DNA of 8,007 nt, taken from contig JAFAAP010000202.1 in NCBI GenBank assembly GCA_023426505.1, positions 1 to 8,007 on the forward strand, in the 5' to 3' direction. Of this stretch, positions 1 to 6,262 are shown piece by piece. The position numbers and the translations under genes were made by a program. The notes below the pieces were generated by a model that worked only from the letters and a program-made list of their open reading frames with translations, did not search any database and was not told where the DNA came from. The DNA comes from Pseudomonadota bacterium (GTDB lineage Bacteria > Pseudomonadota > Alphaproteobacteria > Rhizobiales > Beijerinckiaceae). Position 1 is the stretch's first letter; every line of letters starts with the position of its first letter.

Positions 1-752
1 CCCCCCCCCCCCCGCCCCCCGCCCCCGCGGCCACGCCCAAGGCCGAGGAGCAGCTCAAGCTCGCCGAGAAGGCTGAAGCGGAGGCGATCGCCAAGGCCGC
101 CGAGGCGAAGGCGAAAGCGGAGGCAGACGCGAAGGCCAAGGCGGAAGCCGAGGCCAAGGCGAAGGCCGAGGCCGAAGCCCGCAAGGTCGCGGAAGCCAAG
201 GCGAAGGCGGAAGCCGACGCGAAGGCCAAGGCGGAAGCGGAGGCCAAGAAGGTCGCCGAGGCGAAAGCCAAGGCCGAGGCGGAAGCGAAGGCCCGCAAGG
301 AAGCCCAGGTCGCCAAGAAGCTCGACATGGGCGATATCCGGCAGTTCCTCGACAACAAGGAGCGCAACCAGTCCACCGGCGCGACCGGCGCGGAGGTCCA
401 GAAGACCGCCTCGCTCGGCACCGCCACGGGGACGGCCGCGAAGCTCAACCCGAGCCAGCGCGACGCCCTCATGGGACTTCTGCGCGAGCAGATCGAGCGC
501 TGCTACACGGCACCGATCAGCGCCTCGGGCGGCAACGCCACGCCGCCGATTCTCGATATCCGCCTGAACCAGGACGGCTCCCTCACGCGCGAGCCGTCGG
601 TCATCCAGGCGGGCGCCAGCTCCACCGACCGCGCGGTTGCCGATGCTGCCTTAAGGGCCGTTCGCCGCTGCGCTCCCTACCGCGTCCCCGCCCAGTACGC
701 GCCGTTCTACACGGACTGGAAGACGTTGAACGTCCAGTTCGACCTCTCCTGA
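1..752 (+). CDS. tolA: TolA, Tol-Pal energy-transducing protein (5' truncated by window edge)
   Basis: C-terminal part of TolA, the inner-membrane-anchored periplasmic arm that couples the TolQR motor to TolB/Pal at the outer membrane. The reading frame is open from the window edge (first full codon at 3) to TGA at 750-752; the N-terminal membrane anchor lies outside. In order it shows a Pro-rich stretch (3-38), a long Ala/Lys/Glu helical domain II (about 39-320) with almost no other residues, a flexible Ser/Thr/Gly linker, and a compact C-terminal domain III (about 440-752) containing LREQIERCY, a central ILDIRLNQDGSL strand and the ending LNVQFDLS. Two cysteines (codons 501-503 and 669-671) could form the kind of disulfide known in TolA domain III. 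An ATG at 327 is internal and not a real start. tolB follows after 33 nt, so the two are probably co-transcribed. The identification rests on architecture plus the tolB neighbour. Confidence 0.93.
   Translation, partial: PPPPPPAPAATPKAEEQLKLAEKAEAEAIAKAAEAKAKAEADAKAKAEAEAKAKAEAEARKVAEAKAKAEADAKAKAEAEAKKVAEAKAKAEAEAKARKEAQVAKKLDMGDIRQFLDNKERNQSTGATGAEVQKTASLGTATGTAAKLNPSQRDALMGLLREQIERCYTAPISASGGNATPPILDIRLNQDGSLTREPSVIQAGASSTDRAVADAALRAVRRCAPYRVPAQYAPFYTDWKTLNVQFDLS
99..290 (+). repeat. Imperfect tandem repeat inside TolA domain II, period 90 nt
   Basis: The 20-residue unit AEAKAKAEADAKAKAEAEAK is encoded at 99-158 and again, identical in protein, at 189-248, a 90-nt (30-codon) period. A third, shortened copy (AEAKAKAEAEAK) lies at 255-290, and both later copies are preceded by Lys-Val. 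The DNA copies differ at synonymous sites, but 23 consecutive bases are identical (126-148 versus 216-238). It fits expansion of the helical spacer by duplication. Confidence 0.75.
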
Positions 753-785
753 TCTTAAAGCCCATCCCGCTTGAGACATGCCCCA

Positions 786-2111
786 ATGATCAATCGCCTC
801 CTGTCACGCCTCCTCGTCGCGCTCGCCGTCGTCCTGCCGATGGCCGCGCTCGCCCCGGCGGCCCATGCGCAGCTCAGCTTCCGGGTCGGGCCGGGCGGCC
901 AGTTCCAGCCCATGCCGATCGCCATCGCGGACTTCGCCGGCGAGGGCGATCTCGGCCAGCGCGTCTCCGGAATCATCACCAACAACCTGCAGCGCTCGGG
1001 CTATTTCGCGCCCCTCGACCGCTCGCGCTTCCCCGAGCGTCCTGCCTTCGACGCCGCGCCGCGCTTCGAGGCGTGGCGGGCGGCGGGCGCCCAGGCGCTC
1101 GTGACCGGCCGCGTGTCGCGCGACCCGTCGGGCCGTCTCAAGGCGGAGTTCCGCCTGTGGGACGTGGAGTCGGGCCAGCAGCTCACCGGCCAGCAATACG
1201 TCACGGACGCCAATTTCTGGCGCCGGGTCGGCCACATCATCTCGGATGCGGTCTACACCAAGGTCACCGGCTTCGGCGGCTTCTTCGACACGCGCATCGT
1301 GTTCGTCGACGAGTCGGGCCCGAAGGAGAACCGCCGCAAGCGCCTCGCCATCATGGATCAGGACGGCGCGAACGTTCGCTTCCTGACGCAGGGCGACAAC
1401 CTCGTGGTCACGCCGCGCTATTCGCCCGCCTCCCAGGACATCACCTACATGTCCCAGGCCGAAGGCCAGCAGCCCCGCGTCCAGGTCATCAACCTCGAGA
1501 CCGGCACGCGTCAGGTGGTGGGCAACTTCCCCGACATGACCTCGAGCCCGCGCTTCTCGCCCGACGGCCAGCGCATCGTCATGAGCCTGCAGCAGGGCGG
1601 CAACGCCAACATCTTCATGATGGACCTGCGCTCCCAGGCGACCACGCGCCTGACCTCGACGGCCGCCATCGACACCTCGCCGTCCTTCTCGCCGGATGGC
1701 AGCCAGATCGTGTTCGAGAGCGACCGCGGCGGCCAGCAGCAGATCTACGCCATGAACGCGGACGGATCGAACCAGCGCCGCATCTCCTTCGGCGACGGCT
1801 CCTATTCGCAGCCGGCCTGGTCGCCGCGCGGCGACTACATCGCCTTCACCAAGCGCCGCGCCGGCGGCTTCGCCATCGGCATCATGAAGCCGGACGGCTC
1901 GGGCGAGCGCATCCTGACGGAGGGCTTCCACAACGAGAGCCCGACCTGGGCGCCCAACGGCCAGTACATCCTGTTCTTCCGCGATCCCGGCGGGCAGGCC
2001 GGCGGCAAGCTCTACATGGTCGACATCACCGGCCGCGTGGAGCAGCCCGTCTCGACTCCGTCCTTCGCGTCCGACCCGACCTGGTCGCCGCTCCTGAGCG
2101 AGGCGCGGTAG
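786..2111 (+). CDS. tolB: TolB, periplasmic beta-propeller of the Tol-Pal system
   Basis: 441-residue periplasmic protein that binds Pal and is acted on by TolA; needed for outer-membrane constriction and integrity. Residues 1-28 form a Sec signal peptide (basic start, Leu/Ala/Val core, likely cleavage after AHA at 28). Residues about 30-160 are the TolB N-terminal alpha/beta domain (PIAIADFAGEGDLGQ, then VTGRVSRDPSGRLKAEFRLWD). Residues about 165-441 form the propeller, with blade motifs YSPASQDITYMS (212-223), FSPDGQRIVMS (257-267), FSPDGSQIVFES (301-312), WSPRGDYIAFT (345-355) and WAPNGQYILFF (388-398). The length is usual for TolB. ATG at 786 is preferred over TTG at 771 because it starts directly at the signal peptide; no good Shine-Dalgarno is visible for either. 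It lies 33 nt after tolA and ends before a terminator. No cysteine is present. Confidence 0.97.
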   Translation: MINRLLSRLLVALAVVLPMAALAPAAHAQLSFRVGPGGQFQPMPIAIADFAGEGDLGQRVSGIITNNLQRSGYFAPLDRSRFPERPAFDAAPRFEAWRAAGAQALVTGRVSRDPSGRLKAEFRLWDVESGQQLTGQQYVTDANFWRRVGHIISDAVYTKVTGFGGFFDTRIVFVDESGPKENRRKRLAIMDQDGANVRFLTQGDNLVVTPRYSPASQDITYMSQAEGQQPRVQVINLETGTRQVVGNFPDMTSSPRFSPDGQRIVMSLQQGGNANIFMMDLRSQATTRLTSTAAIDTSPSFSPDGSQIVFESDRGGQQQIYAMNADGSNQRRISFGDGSYSQPAWSPRGDYIAFTKRRAGGFAIGIMKPDGSGERILTEGFHNESPTWAPNGQYILFFRDPGGQAGGKLYMVDITGRVEQPVSTPSFASDPTWSPLLSEAR

Positions 2112-2133
2112 CGGAAAGCAGAGGAATAACGGA

Positions 2134-2163
2134 CGGGGCGCCTCGGGGCGCCCCGTTTCGTTT
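2134..2163 (+). terminator. Rho-independent terminator after tolB, between convergent genes
   Basis: Perfect 9-bp GC-rich stem CGGGGCGCC (2134-2142) with GGCGCCCCG (2147-2155), closed by the four-base loop TCGG and followed by TTTCGTTT. It sits 22 nt after the tolB stop and 8 nt before the end of the convergent minus-strand gene. Read on the other strand it is followed by TCCGTTATTCC, so it may act in both directions, less strongly for the minus strand. Confidence 0.85.
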
Positions 2164-2170
2164 CGGCGGC

Positions 2171-2791
2171 TCAGGCGCCGCGCGGGGCCGCCGTGCCGGT
2201 GCTCACCTCGTCCTTGTGGCCCTTCAGCTTGAAGGCGAGGACCAGGAGCGTGATGCCGAAGACCAGCGCGTAGGCGCCGAGCCACCAGGTCAGCACCACG
2301 GCGCCGACGAGCGGGGCGATGAGCAGCACAACGCCGAACAGCACCGACACGATGCCGCTGAAGATCAGCCAGCCGCGGCCGTAGGCCGGATCGAGCTTGA
2401 AGGCCGCCACGACCATCAGGACGCCGGTGATCAGGGACCACACGGCCATGAGGGTGATGAAGAACACCACCGTCAGGCCCGGCCAGATGAAGGCCACGAT
2501 GCCGGCCAGGATGTCGACGATGCCCTCCAGCACCAGGAGGCCCCACCGCTGGTGGTTGGAGGCCGCCCTCACGGCGGCCACGATCGCGAAGACGCCGTCG
2601 ACCAGCATGTAGGCCGAGAAGAACAGCACGAAGGACAGGAGCGTCGCCCCCGGCCAGAAGAACGCCACGAGGGCGAACAGGATGGCGAAAACGCCGCGCA
2701 GGGCGATCGCCCACCAGTTCTGGGCCAGGAGGGCGCTCATCGCCTGGGCGCGGTCGAAGGATTCACGGGGATGCGAAGTGCCTGTAGCCAT
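2171..2791 (-). CDS. HdeD/DUF308 family six-helix inner-membrane protein
   Basis: 206-residue membrane protein of the HdeD (DUF308) family, named after E. coli acid-resistance membrane protein HdeD; the molecular function of the family is not well established. Predicted helices are near residues 27-45, 49-73, 83-102, 106-131, 141-158 and 162-187, with a soluble N-terminus of about 20 residues and a charged C-terminal tail (KLKGHKDEV). The protein is a visible threefold repeat of helix pairs, marked by FFWPGAT (44-50), FIWPGLT (101-107) and LLIAPLV (156-162). The start at 2791 is supported by a purine-rich AAGGGAGAGG three bases before ATG; Met18 is a less likely alternative. It lies 80 nt downstream of the PLD-like gene on the same strand, so co-transcription is possible. 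Family assignment is fairly sure; I would not claim it equals E. coli hdeD. Confidence 0.85.
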   Translation of the reverse strand: MATGTSHPRESFDRAQAMSALLAQNWWAIALRGVFAILFALVAFFWPGATLLSFVLFFSAYMLVDGVFAIVAAVRAASNHQRWGLLVLEGIVDILAGIVAFIWPGLTVVFFITLMAVWSLITGVLMVVAAFKLDPAYGRGWLIFSGIVSVLFGVVLLIAPLVGAVVLTWWLGAYALVFGITLLVLAFKLKGHKDEVSTGTAAPRGA

Positions 2792-2794
2792 GGT

Positions 2795-2804
2795 CCTCTC
2801 CCTT
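2795..2804 (-). promoter_or_regulatory. Shine-Dalgarno of the HdeD-family gene
   Basis: On the minus strand AAGGGAGAGG precedes the ATG at 2791; the GGGAG core is 6 nt from the start codon. This decides in favour of the 206-residue start over the internal Met18. Confidence 0.7.
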
Positions 2805-2806
2805 AA

Positions 2807-2823
2807 GGGGCACCTTCTGCCCC
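2807..2823 (-). other. Small hairpin in the leader of the HdeD-family gene
   Basis: On the minus strand GGGGCA (2823-2818) pairs with TGCCCC (2812-2807) around the five-base loop GAAGG. It lies 2 nt upstream of the Shine-Dalgarno stretch. No T-run follows (TTAAGGG), so it is not a standard terminator; it could be chance, an mRNA-stability element, or a weak barrier between the PLD-like gene and this gene. Confidence 0.4.
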
Positions 2824-2871
2824 AGCGTAAAGGCATATATTCCAACGCCCAGGTTTGGGAGAGGGTTTCTC

Positions 2872-4377
2872 CTATTCGGCCGGAGACACCTTGTTCTCCT
2901 TGGCCTGGGCCAGTCTTCGCCTGAGCTCCAACTTGCGCCGCCGCAGACGGACCCGGCGCTTGAGCCGGAAGGCGCGGATCAGGAGCGCCATTCCGAGCCA
3001 GGCCAGCCCGATGACGATCGGCGACACGACCAGGACGGGAAAGAGCGTGATGAGGACGGCGAGCGCCAGGAGCGCGAAGCCGATGATGGCGACGCTGCTG
3101 GCCTCCGTCGCGGTGAGCGAGCGGGAGCCGACCGCCTTGCCGATGCTGCCGCTGAGCGCCAGGGCGCCTGCCGCGATCCGGCGCACGCCGCCCCTCTTGT
3201 GGCGCCGGGTCCGCCGCGAGCGCATGTTCTTGGCCTGCCGGCGGCGGGACTGCCAGCCGGGAACGATCTCGGTCGCGTTGGCGAGGTCCTCCAGGTACAT
3301 GGCCTCCATGGCCTCGCCGAAGGTCGGGTCCTCGACCACCACGTCGAGCTCCCAGTTGGTGGCCCAGCTGGCGAGGTTGAGGTTCGTCGAGCCGACCCGG
3401 GCCCAGCGCCCGTCCGCGACGGCGGTCTTGGCGTGGAGCATCGACCCGTTCCACTCGTAGACCCGGATGCCGGCCTCGATGAGAGAGCGATAGCCCGCCC
3501 GGACCACCGGCTGCAGGGCCGGCACGTCGCTCGATCCGGGCACGAGAAGCCGCACGTCCACCCCGTCGCGGGCCGCCTCCGCCAGGGCCTGCACGTAGGA
3601 GGTGGTGGCGACGAAATAGGCGTCCGTCAGCCAGAGATTGCGCTGCGCGGTGGCGGCGATGAACTGGTCGAGCCGGTAGGCCCGGAACATGCCCGGCTGG
3701 CCCGAGATCACCCGGGCCGCGACGTCACCGGCGGTCGGGATCCGGGCCGCGTCGGCGATCTCGTCGCGCGGCAGGGGAGCGCCGGCGATGGCCCAGCTTT
3801 CGGCGAAGGCCATGTCGAGATCGGCCACGACCGGGCCCTTGAGGGAAAGGCCGGTGTCCCGCCACGGCTCGGCCTCCTTCCCGTCCCAGCTGTCGGAGAT
3901 ACACAGGCCGGACACGAAGCCGATCCGGCCGTCCACGGTGATGAGCTTGCGGTGGTTTCGCCGGATCCAGAACGGGTTCGTCAGGCGCGGCGGGTTGAAG
4001 ACCCGCACCTCGATGCCCGCCTGCCGCAGCCGCCGCCAGAAGGGCGGCAGCGCCCGCCAGGCCGATCCGAGCCAGTCGTAGAGCACCCGCACCGTCACGC
4101 CCGCCCGGGCGCGCTCGATCAGGGCCTCGGCGAAGAGCCGGCCCGTATCGTCGTTGGCGATGATGAAGTTCTCGAAGTGGATGACCCGTTCGGCCGACGA
4201 GATGGCCTGGAGCCAGGCCGGGTAGTTTTCCTTGGAATCGCGCAGGAGCGCGACCGCGTTGCCGAGGCGCAGGTCGCTGTCGGCGATGCGCGAGAAGGCG
4301 CGCTCGAGGCGGAAGTCGCCGGAGCCGTGGGGGCGGTGTCTGCCCAGGGACGCGAGTTGAGCGGTTGTGGTGTCCAT
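2872..4377 (-). CDS. Phospholipase D / cardiolipin synthase-like protein with C-terminal membrane anchor
   Basis: 501-residue PLD-superfamily protein with two complete HKD motifs: NHRKLITVDGRIGFVSG (His142, Lys144, Asp149) and LHAKTAVADGRWARVGSTNLN (His315, Lys317, Asp322). Members with two HKD motifs on one chain include bacterial cardiolipin synthases and phosphatidyltransferases, which act through a phospho-histidine intermediate; cardiolipin synthesis at the inner membrane is the most likely role but not proven. Supporting landmarks are FENFIIANDDTGR (68-80), DWLGS (101-105) and RDTGLSLKGPVV (173-184). Unlike ClsA, no N-terminal membrane helices are seen. Instead a basic segment (378-400, rich in Arg/Lys) precedes hydrophobic residues about 427-468, probably one or two helices, and a second basic tail (470-490). 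ATG at 4377 has a weak AGG nearby. It is divergent from pal. Alternatives are a nuclease or another PLD transferase. Confidence 0.85.
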   Translation of the reverse strand: MDTTTAQLASLGRHRPHGSGDFRLERAFSRIADSDLRLGNAVALLRDSKENYPAWLQAISSAERVIHFENFIIANDDTGRLFAEALIERARAGVTVRVLYDWLGSAWRALPPFWRRLRQAGIEVRVFNPPRLTNPFWIRRNHRKLITVDGRIGFVSGLCISDSWDGKEAEPWRDTGLSLKGPVVADLDMAFAESWAIAGAPLPRDEIADAARIPTAGDVAARVISGQPGMFRAYRLDQFIAATAQRNLWLTDAYFVATTSYVQALAEAARDGVDVRLLVPGSSDVPALQPVVRAGYRSLIEAGIRVYEWNGSMLHAKTAVADGRWARVGSTNLNLASWATNWELDVVVEDPTFGEAMEAMYLEDLANATEIVPGWQSRRRQAKNMRSRRTRRHKRGGVRRIAAGALALSGSIGKAVGSRSLTATEASSVAIIGFALLALAVLITLFPVLVVSPIVIGLAWLGMALLIRAFRLKRRVRLRRRKLELRRRLAQAKENKVSPAE

Positions 4378-4631
4378 GACCTATTAACGCGCGAGGCGGC
4401 CTTTCGGCCATCCCAATGTCAAGCTAGCGCCATCCCGCTCCGGAAGCGAGCTTGGCCGCCACCTCTTTGCCTCATTCACTCCCGATTAACCCTAAGACCA
4501 AGTTCTCCTACTTGGTGACGATTCACCTTGTTCTTCAACCCTCCATCAAGGTTGACGGAACCCTCCCTTAACCATCGCCCAGTATAGAAAGACACAACGT
4601 TCGGCAGACGTATGTGTAAGGAGTATTGCCA
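4378..4631. other. Divergent intergenic region between the PLD-like gene and pal
   Basis: 254 nt, less GC-rich than the flanking genes, must hold the start signals for both directions. It contains two inverted repeats: GGTGA-CGAT-TCACC (4514-4527) and ACCTTG-N16-CAAGGT (4525-4552). Facing the PLD-like gene there is a perfect TTGACA on the minus strand (4422-4417) but no convincing -10 at normal spacing; GGCC-GAAA-GGCC (4409-4398) forms a small GNRA-type hairpin in its leader. Facing pal there are TTGACG (4552-4557) and TATAGA (4583-4588), 25 nt apart, too far for a standard pair. No gene or RNA gene is recognised. Confidence 0.5.
4618..4623 (+). promoter_or_regulatory. Strong Shine-Dalgarno of pal
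   Basis: AAGGAG lies 8 nt before ATG 4632, an ideal spacing. It decides for this start over the in-frame TTG at 4626 and the next ATG at 4635. It is the best ribosome-binding site in the window, in line with Pal being an abundant lipoprotein. Confidence 0.85.
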
Positions 4632-5141
4632 ATGATGACATTGCGCGCCGTCAAATTCGCGGCCGCCATCGTCCTCGCCCTCGGGGCGGCGGCGTGTTCG
4701 TCCAACAAGGATGGTATGGCCGATGGCGCCGCCGGCGCCGGCGGCTTCGGGGCCGGCGGGCCGGCGACCCCGGGCAGCGCCCAGGACTTCGTCGTCAACG
4801 TGGGCGACCGCGTCTTCTTCGAGACCGACCAGACGGACCTCACCCCGACGGCCGTGGCGACCCTCGACAAGCAGGCACAGTGGCTGAGCCGCTACGCGAA
4901 CTACACCTTCATCATCGAAGGCCATGCGGACGAGCGCGGCACCCGCGAGTACAACTTCTCGCTCTCCGCCCGCCGCGCCCAGAACGTCCGCGACTACCTC
5001 GTGTCGCGCGGCGTCAGCGCCTCGCGCCTGCGCACCGTGTCCTACGGCAAGGAGCGTCCGGTGGCGGTCTGCAACGACATCTCCTGCTGGTCGCAGAACC
5101 GTCGCGCCGTCACGGTGCTCAATGCAGGTGCCGGAGCGTAA
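4632..5141 (+). CDS. pal: Pal, peptidoglycan-associated outer-membrane lipoprotein
   Basis: 169-residue lipoprotein that anchors the outer membrane to peptidoglycan and exchanges between TolB and the cell wall during constriction. The lipoprotein signal peptide (MMTLRAVK then Ala/Ile/Val/Leu) ends in LGAAAC, with Cys22 the lipid-modified residue; Ser at +2 predicts outer-membrane sorting. A Gly/Ala-rich linker (27-50) follows. The OmpA-like domain (about 52-165) has VFFETDQTDL (61-70), FIIEGHADERGTREYN (93-108) and the LSARRAQNV helix (111-119); Asp100 and Arg115 match the diaminopimelate-binding pair of the OmpA family. Cys147 and Cys152 flank NDIS and may form a disulfide. It is followed by cpoB after 106 nt. 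Identification is firm. Confidence 0.97.
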   Translation: MMTLRAVKFAAAIVLALGAAACSSNKDGMADGAAGAGGFGAGGPATPGSAQDFVVNVGDRVFFETDQTDLTPTAVATLDKQAQWLSRYANYTFIIEGHADERGTREYNFSLSARRAQNVRDYLVSRGVSASRLRTVSYGKERPVAVCNDISCWSQNRRAVTVLNAGAGA

Positions 5142-5173
5142 GGCCGGCACGGGACCTCGGTTGAGACAGTCTG

Positions 5174-5202
5174 GCGCCGCCACATTATCGCCGTGGCGGC
5201 GC
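5174..5202 (+). terminator. 10-bp hairpin between pal and cpoB (possible attenuator or partial terminator)
   Basis: GCGCCGCCAC (5174-5183) pairs perfectly with GTGGCGGCGC (5193-5202) around the loop ATTATCGCC; a G-U pair can extend it by one. The following TTATGTGTTAT is T-rich for this genome but not a run of T, so efficient intrinsic termination is uncertain. It begins 33 nt after the pal stop and ends 45 nt before cpoB, where it could lower cpoB expression relative to pal or protect the pal 3' end. Confidence 0.55.
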
Positions 5203-5247
5203 TTATGTGTTATCGGCATGGTCGCCTAAGGGGCCTCAGCGGTATCC

Positions 5248-6234
5248 ATGATGTTTCGTCGTCTCTTTGTTTGCCTCGCCTTCGTCACGGCCTTGGCCGC
5301 TCCCGCCTTCGCGCAGGATGCCGCCGACGCCATCGTGCGCATCAACCGGCTCGAGAGCCAGTTCCGGCAGATGTCGGGGCAGATCGAGCAGCTTCAGTTC
5401 GAGAACCGCCAGCTCAAGGAGCAGCTCCGCAAGTTCCAGGAGGACGTGGAGTACCGCTTCCAGGAGGGCCGCGGCGGCTCCGGGTCCAAGGCGGCTCCGC
5501 CGCCCGCCACGACCACGCCGCGCCCGGCGCAGCCGCAGCCTCCGGCCACGCCGCAGCTCCAGCGGCGCAGCGATGTCTTCGACCCGTCGGCCGCGCCGGA
5601 TGCTCCCGGCGCCCCGCGCCCGCTCGGGAGCACCGCTCCCTCGGCTCCCCTGGCTTCGGCCGATTCCTTAAGCCCGATGCCGGTGCCCAGCGGCGCCATC
5701 GACGGCATCGGCGAGCTGATCGAGGACGAGGAGGGAGCCGGCGGCGCTCCGCTCGAACTCGCCCCGGCGAGCCGCACGGCCGCGATCCCGCAGGCGCCCG
5801 CCGCCGTCGCTCCCCGCCCGGCTCCCAGCGTGGCGGCCACCAGCGTCGGGGATCCTCGCTCCGATTACGAGACCGCCTATGCCTATCTCACGCAGCGTCA
5901 GTACGACGAGGCCGAGATGGGCTTTCGCCGTTTCCTCCAGTCCAACCCGCGCGACAAGCTGGTGCCGGAGGCCTCCTACTGGCTCGGCGAGACCTATCTC
6001 CAGCGCGGCCGCTACCGCGAGGCGGCCGAGCAGTTCCTGAACGTCACGACGGATCATCCCAACGCCGCCCGGGCCCCCGAGGCGCTTCTGAAGCTCGGCG
6101 TCTCCCTCAACGGGCTGGGCGCCCGCGACCGCGCCTGCGCCGTCTATGCGGAAATCGACCGGAAGTATCCCCAGGCATCCGCCCAGGTGCGACAGGGGCT
6201 GGAGCGCGAGCAGAAGCGCGCCAAATGCGCTTGA
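5248..6234 (+). CDS. cpoB: CpoB (YbgF), Tol-Pal-associated periplasmic TPR protein
   Basis: 328-residue periplasmic protein; E. coli CpoB binds TolA and coordinates PBP1B-driven peptidoglycan synthesis with Tol-Pal constriction. Residues 1-22 are a Sec signal peptide ending PAFA before QDAAD. Residues about 28-70 form the trimerising coiled coil (NRLESQFRQMSGQIEQL, then Gln/Glu/Lys-rich). Residues about 75-200 are a Pro/Ala/Ser-rich linker of low complexity. Residues about 202-328 are the TPR domain, with repeats starting near DYETAYAYLTQRQYDEA (206-222), ASYWLGETYLQRGRYREA (242-259) and ALLKLGVSLNGLGARDRA (279-296). Cys297 and Cys327 are the only cysteines of the mature chain. ATG 5248 (or ATG 5251) fits the signal peptide; the nearest AAGGGG is 14 nt upstream, rather far. 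Position after pal is the standard one. Confidence 0.95.
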   Translation: MMFRRLFVCLAFVTALAAPAFAQDAADAIVRINRLESQFRQMSGQIEQLQFENRQLKEQLRKFQEDVEYRFQEGRGGSGSKAAPPPATTTPRPAQPQPPATPQLQRRSDVFDPSAAPDAPGAPRPLGSTAPSAPLASADSLSPMPVPSGAIDGIGELIEDEEGAGGAPLELAPASRTAAIPQAPAAVAPRPAPSVAATSVGDPRSDYETAYAYLTQRQYDEAEMGFRRFLQSNPRDKLVPEASYWLGETYLQRGRYREAAEQFLNVTTDHPNAARAPEALLKLGVSLNGLGARDRACAVYAEIDRKYPQASAQVRQGLEREQKRAKCA

Positions 6235-6262
6235 GCGGCCGCTCGCGAGCCGCCGCCGACGC

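Noticed and set aside
649..656. CCTTAAGG palindrome, seen again at 2801-2808
   Set aside because: Eight bases, two copies in unrelated places (tolA coding and a leader); no sign of a shared role.
804..2714. 636-codon open frame on the minus strand opposite tolB and the HdeD-family gene
   Set aside because: Its translation is Arg/Gly/Ala-rich low-complexity sequence with no family likeness; long antisense frames are expected in GC-rich DNA, and tolB is unmistakable on the other strand.
1073..2806. 577-codon plus-strand frame overlapping tolB and running across the terminator
   Set aside because: Arg/His/Pro-rich shadow translation, crosses a strong hairpin terminator and the reverse of the HdeD-family gene.
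2792..3454. Longer form of the HdeD-family gene (427 codons, start at 3454)
   Set aside because: The extra 221 residues are a Pro/Arg/Gly-rich shadow of the PLD-like gene in another frame; a good Shine-Dalgarno marks the start at 2791.
4417..4422. Minus-strand TTGACA as a full promoter for the PLD-like gene
   Set aside because: The -35 is perfect, but at 16-19 nt only GC-rich bases (CCGCCTCG) follow, so I list it only as part of the intergenic region.
3199..4518. 439-codon plus-strand frame opposite the PLD-like gene
   Set aside because: The minus strand holds two intact HKD motifs here; the plus-strand product has no recognisable domain.
4552..4588. TTGACG and TATAGA as a pal promoter
   Set aside because: Spacing is 25 nt, well outside the 16-19 nt range; neither hexamer has a partner at the right distance.
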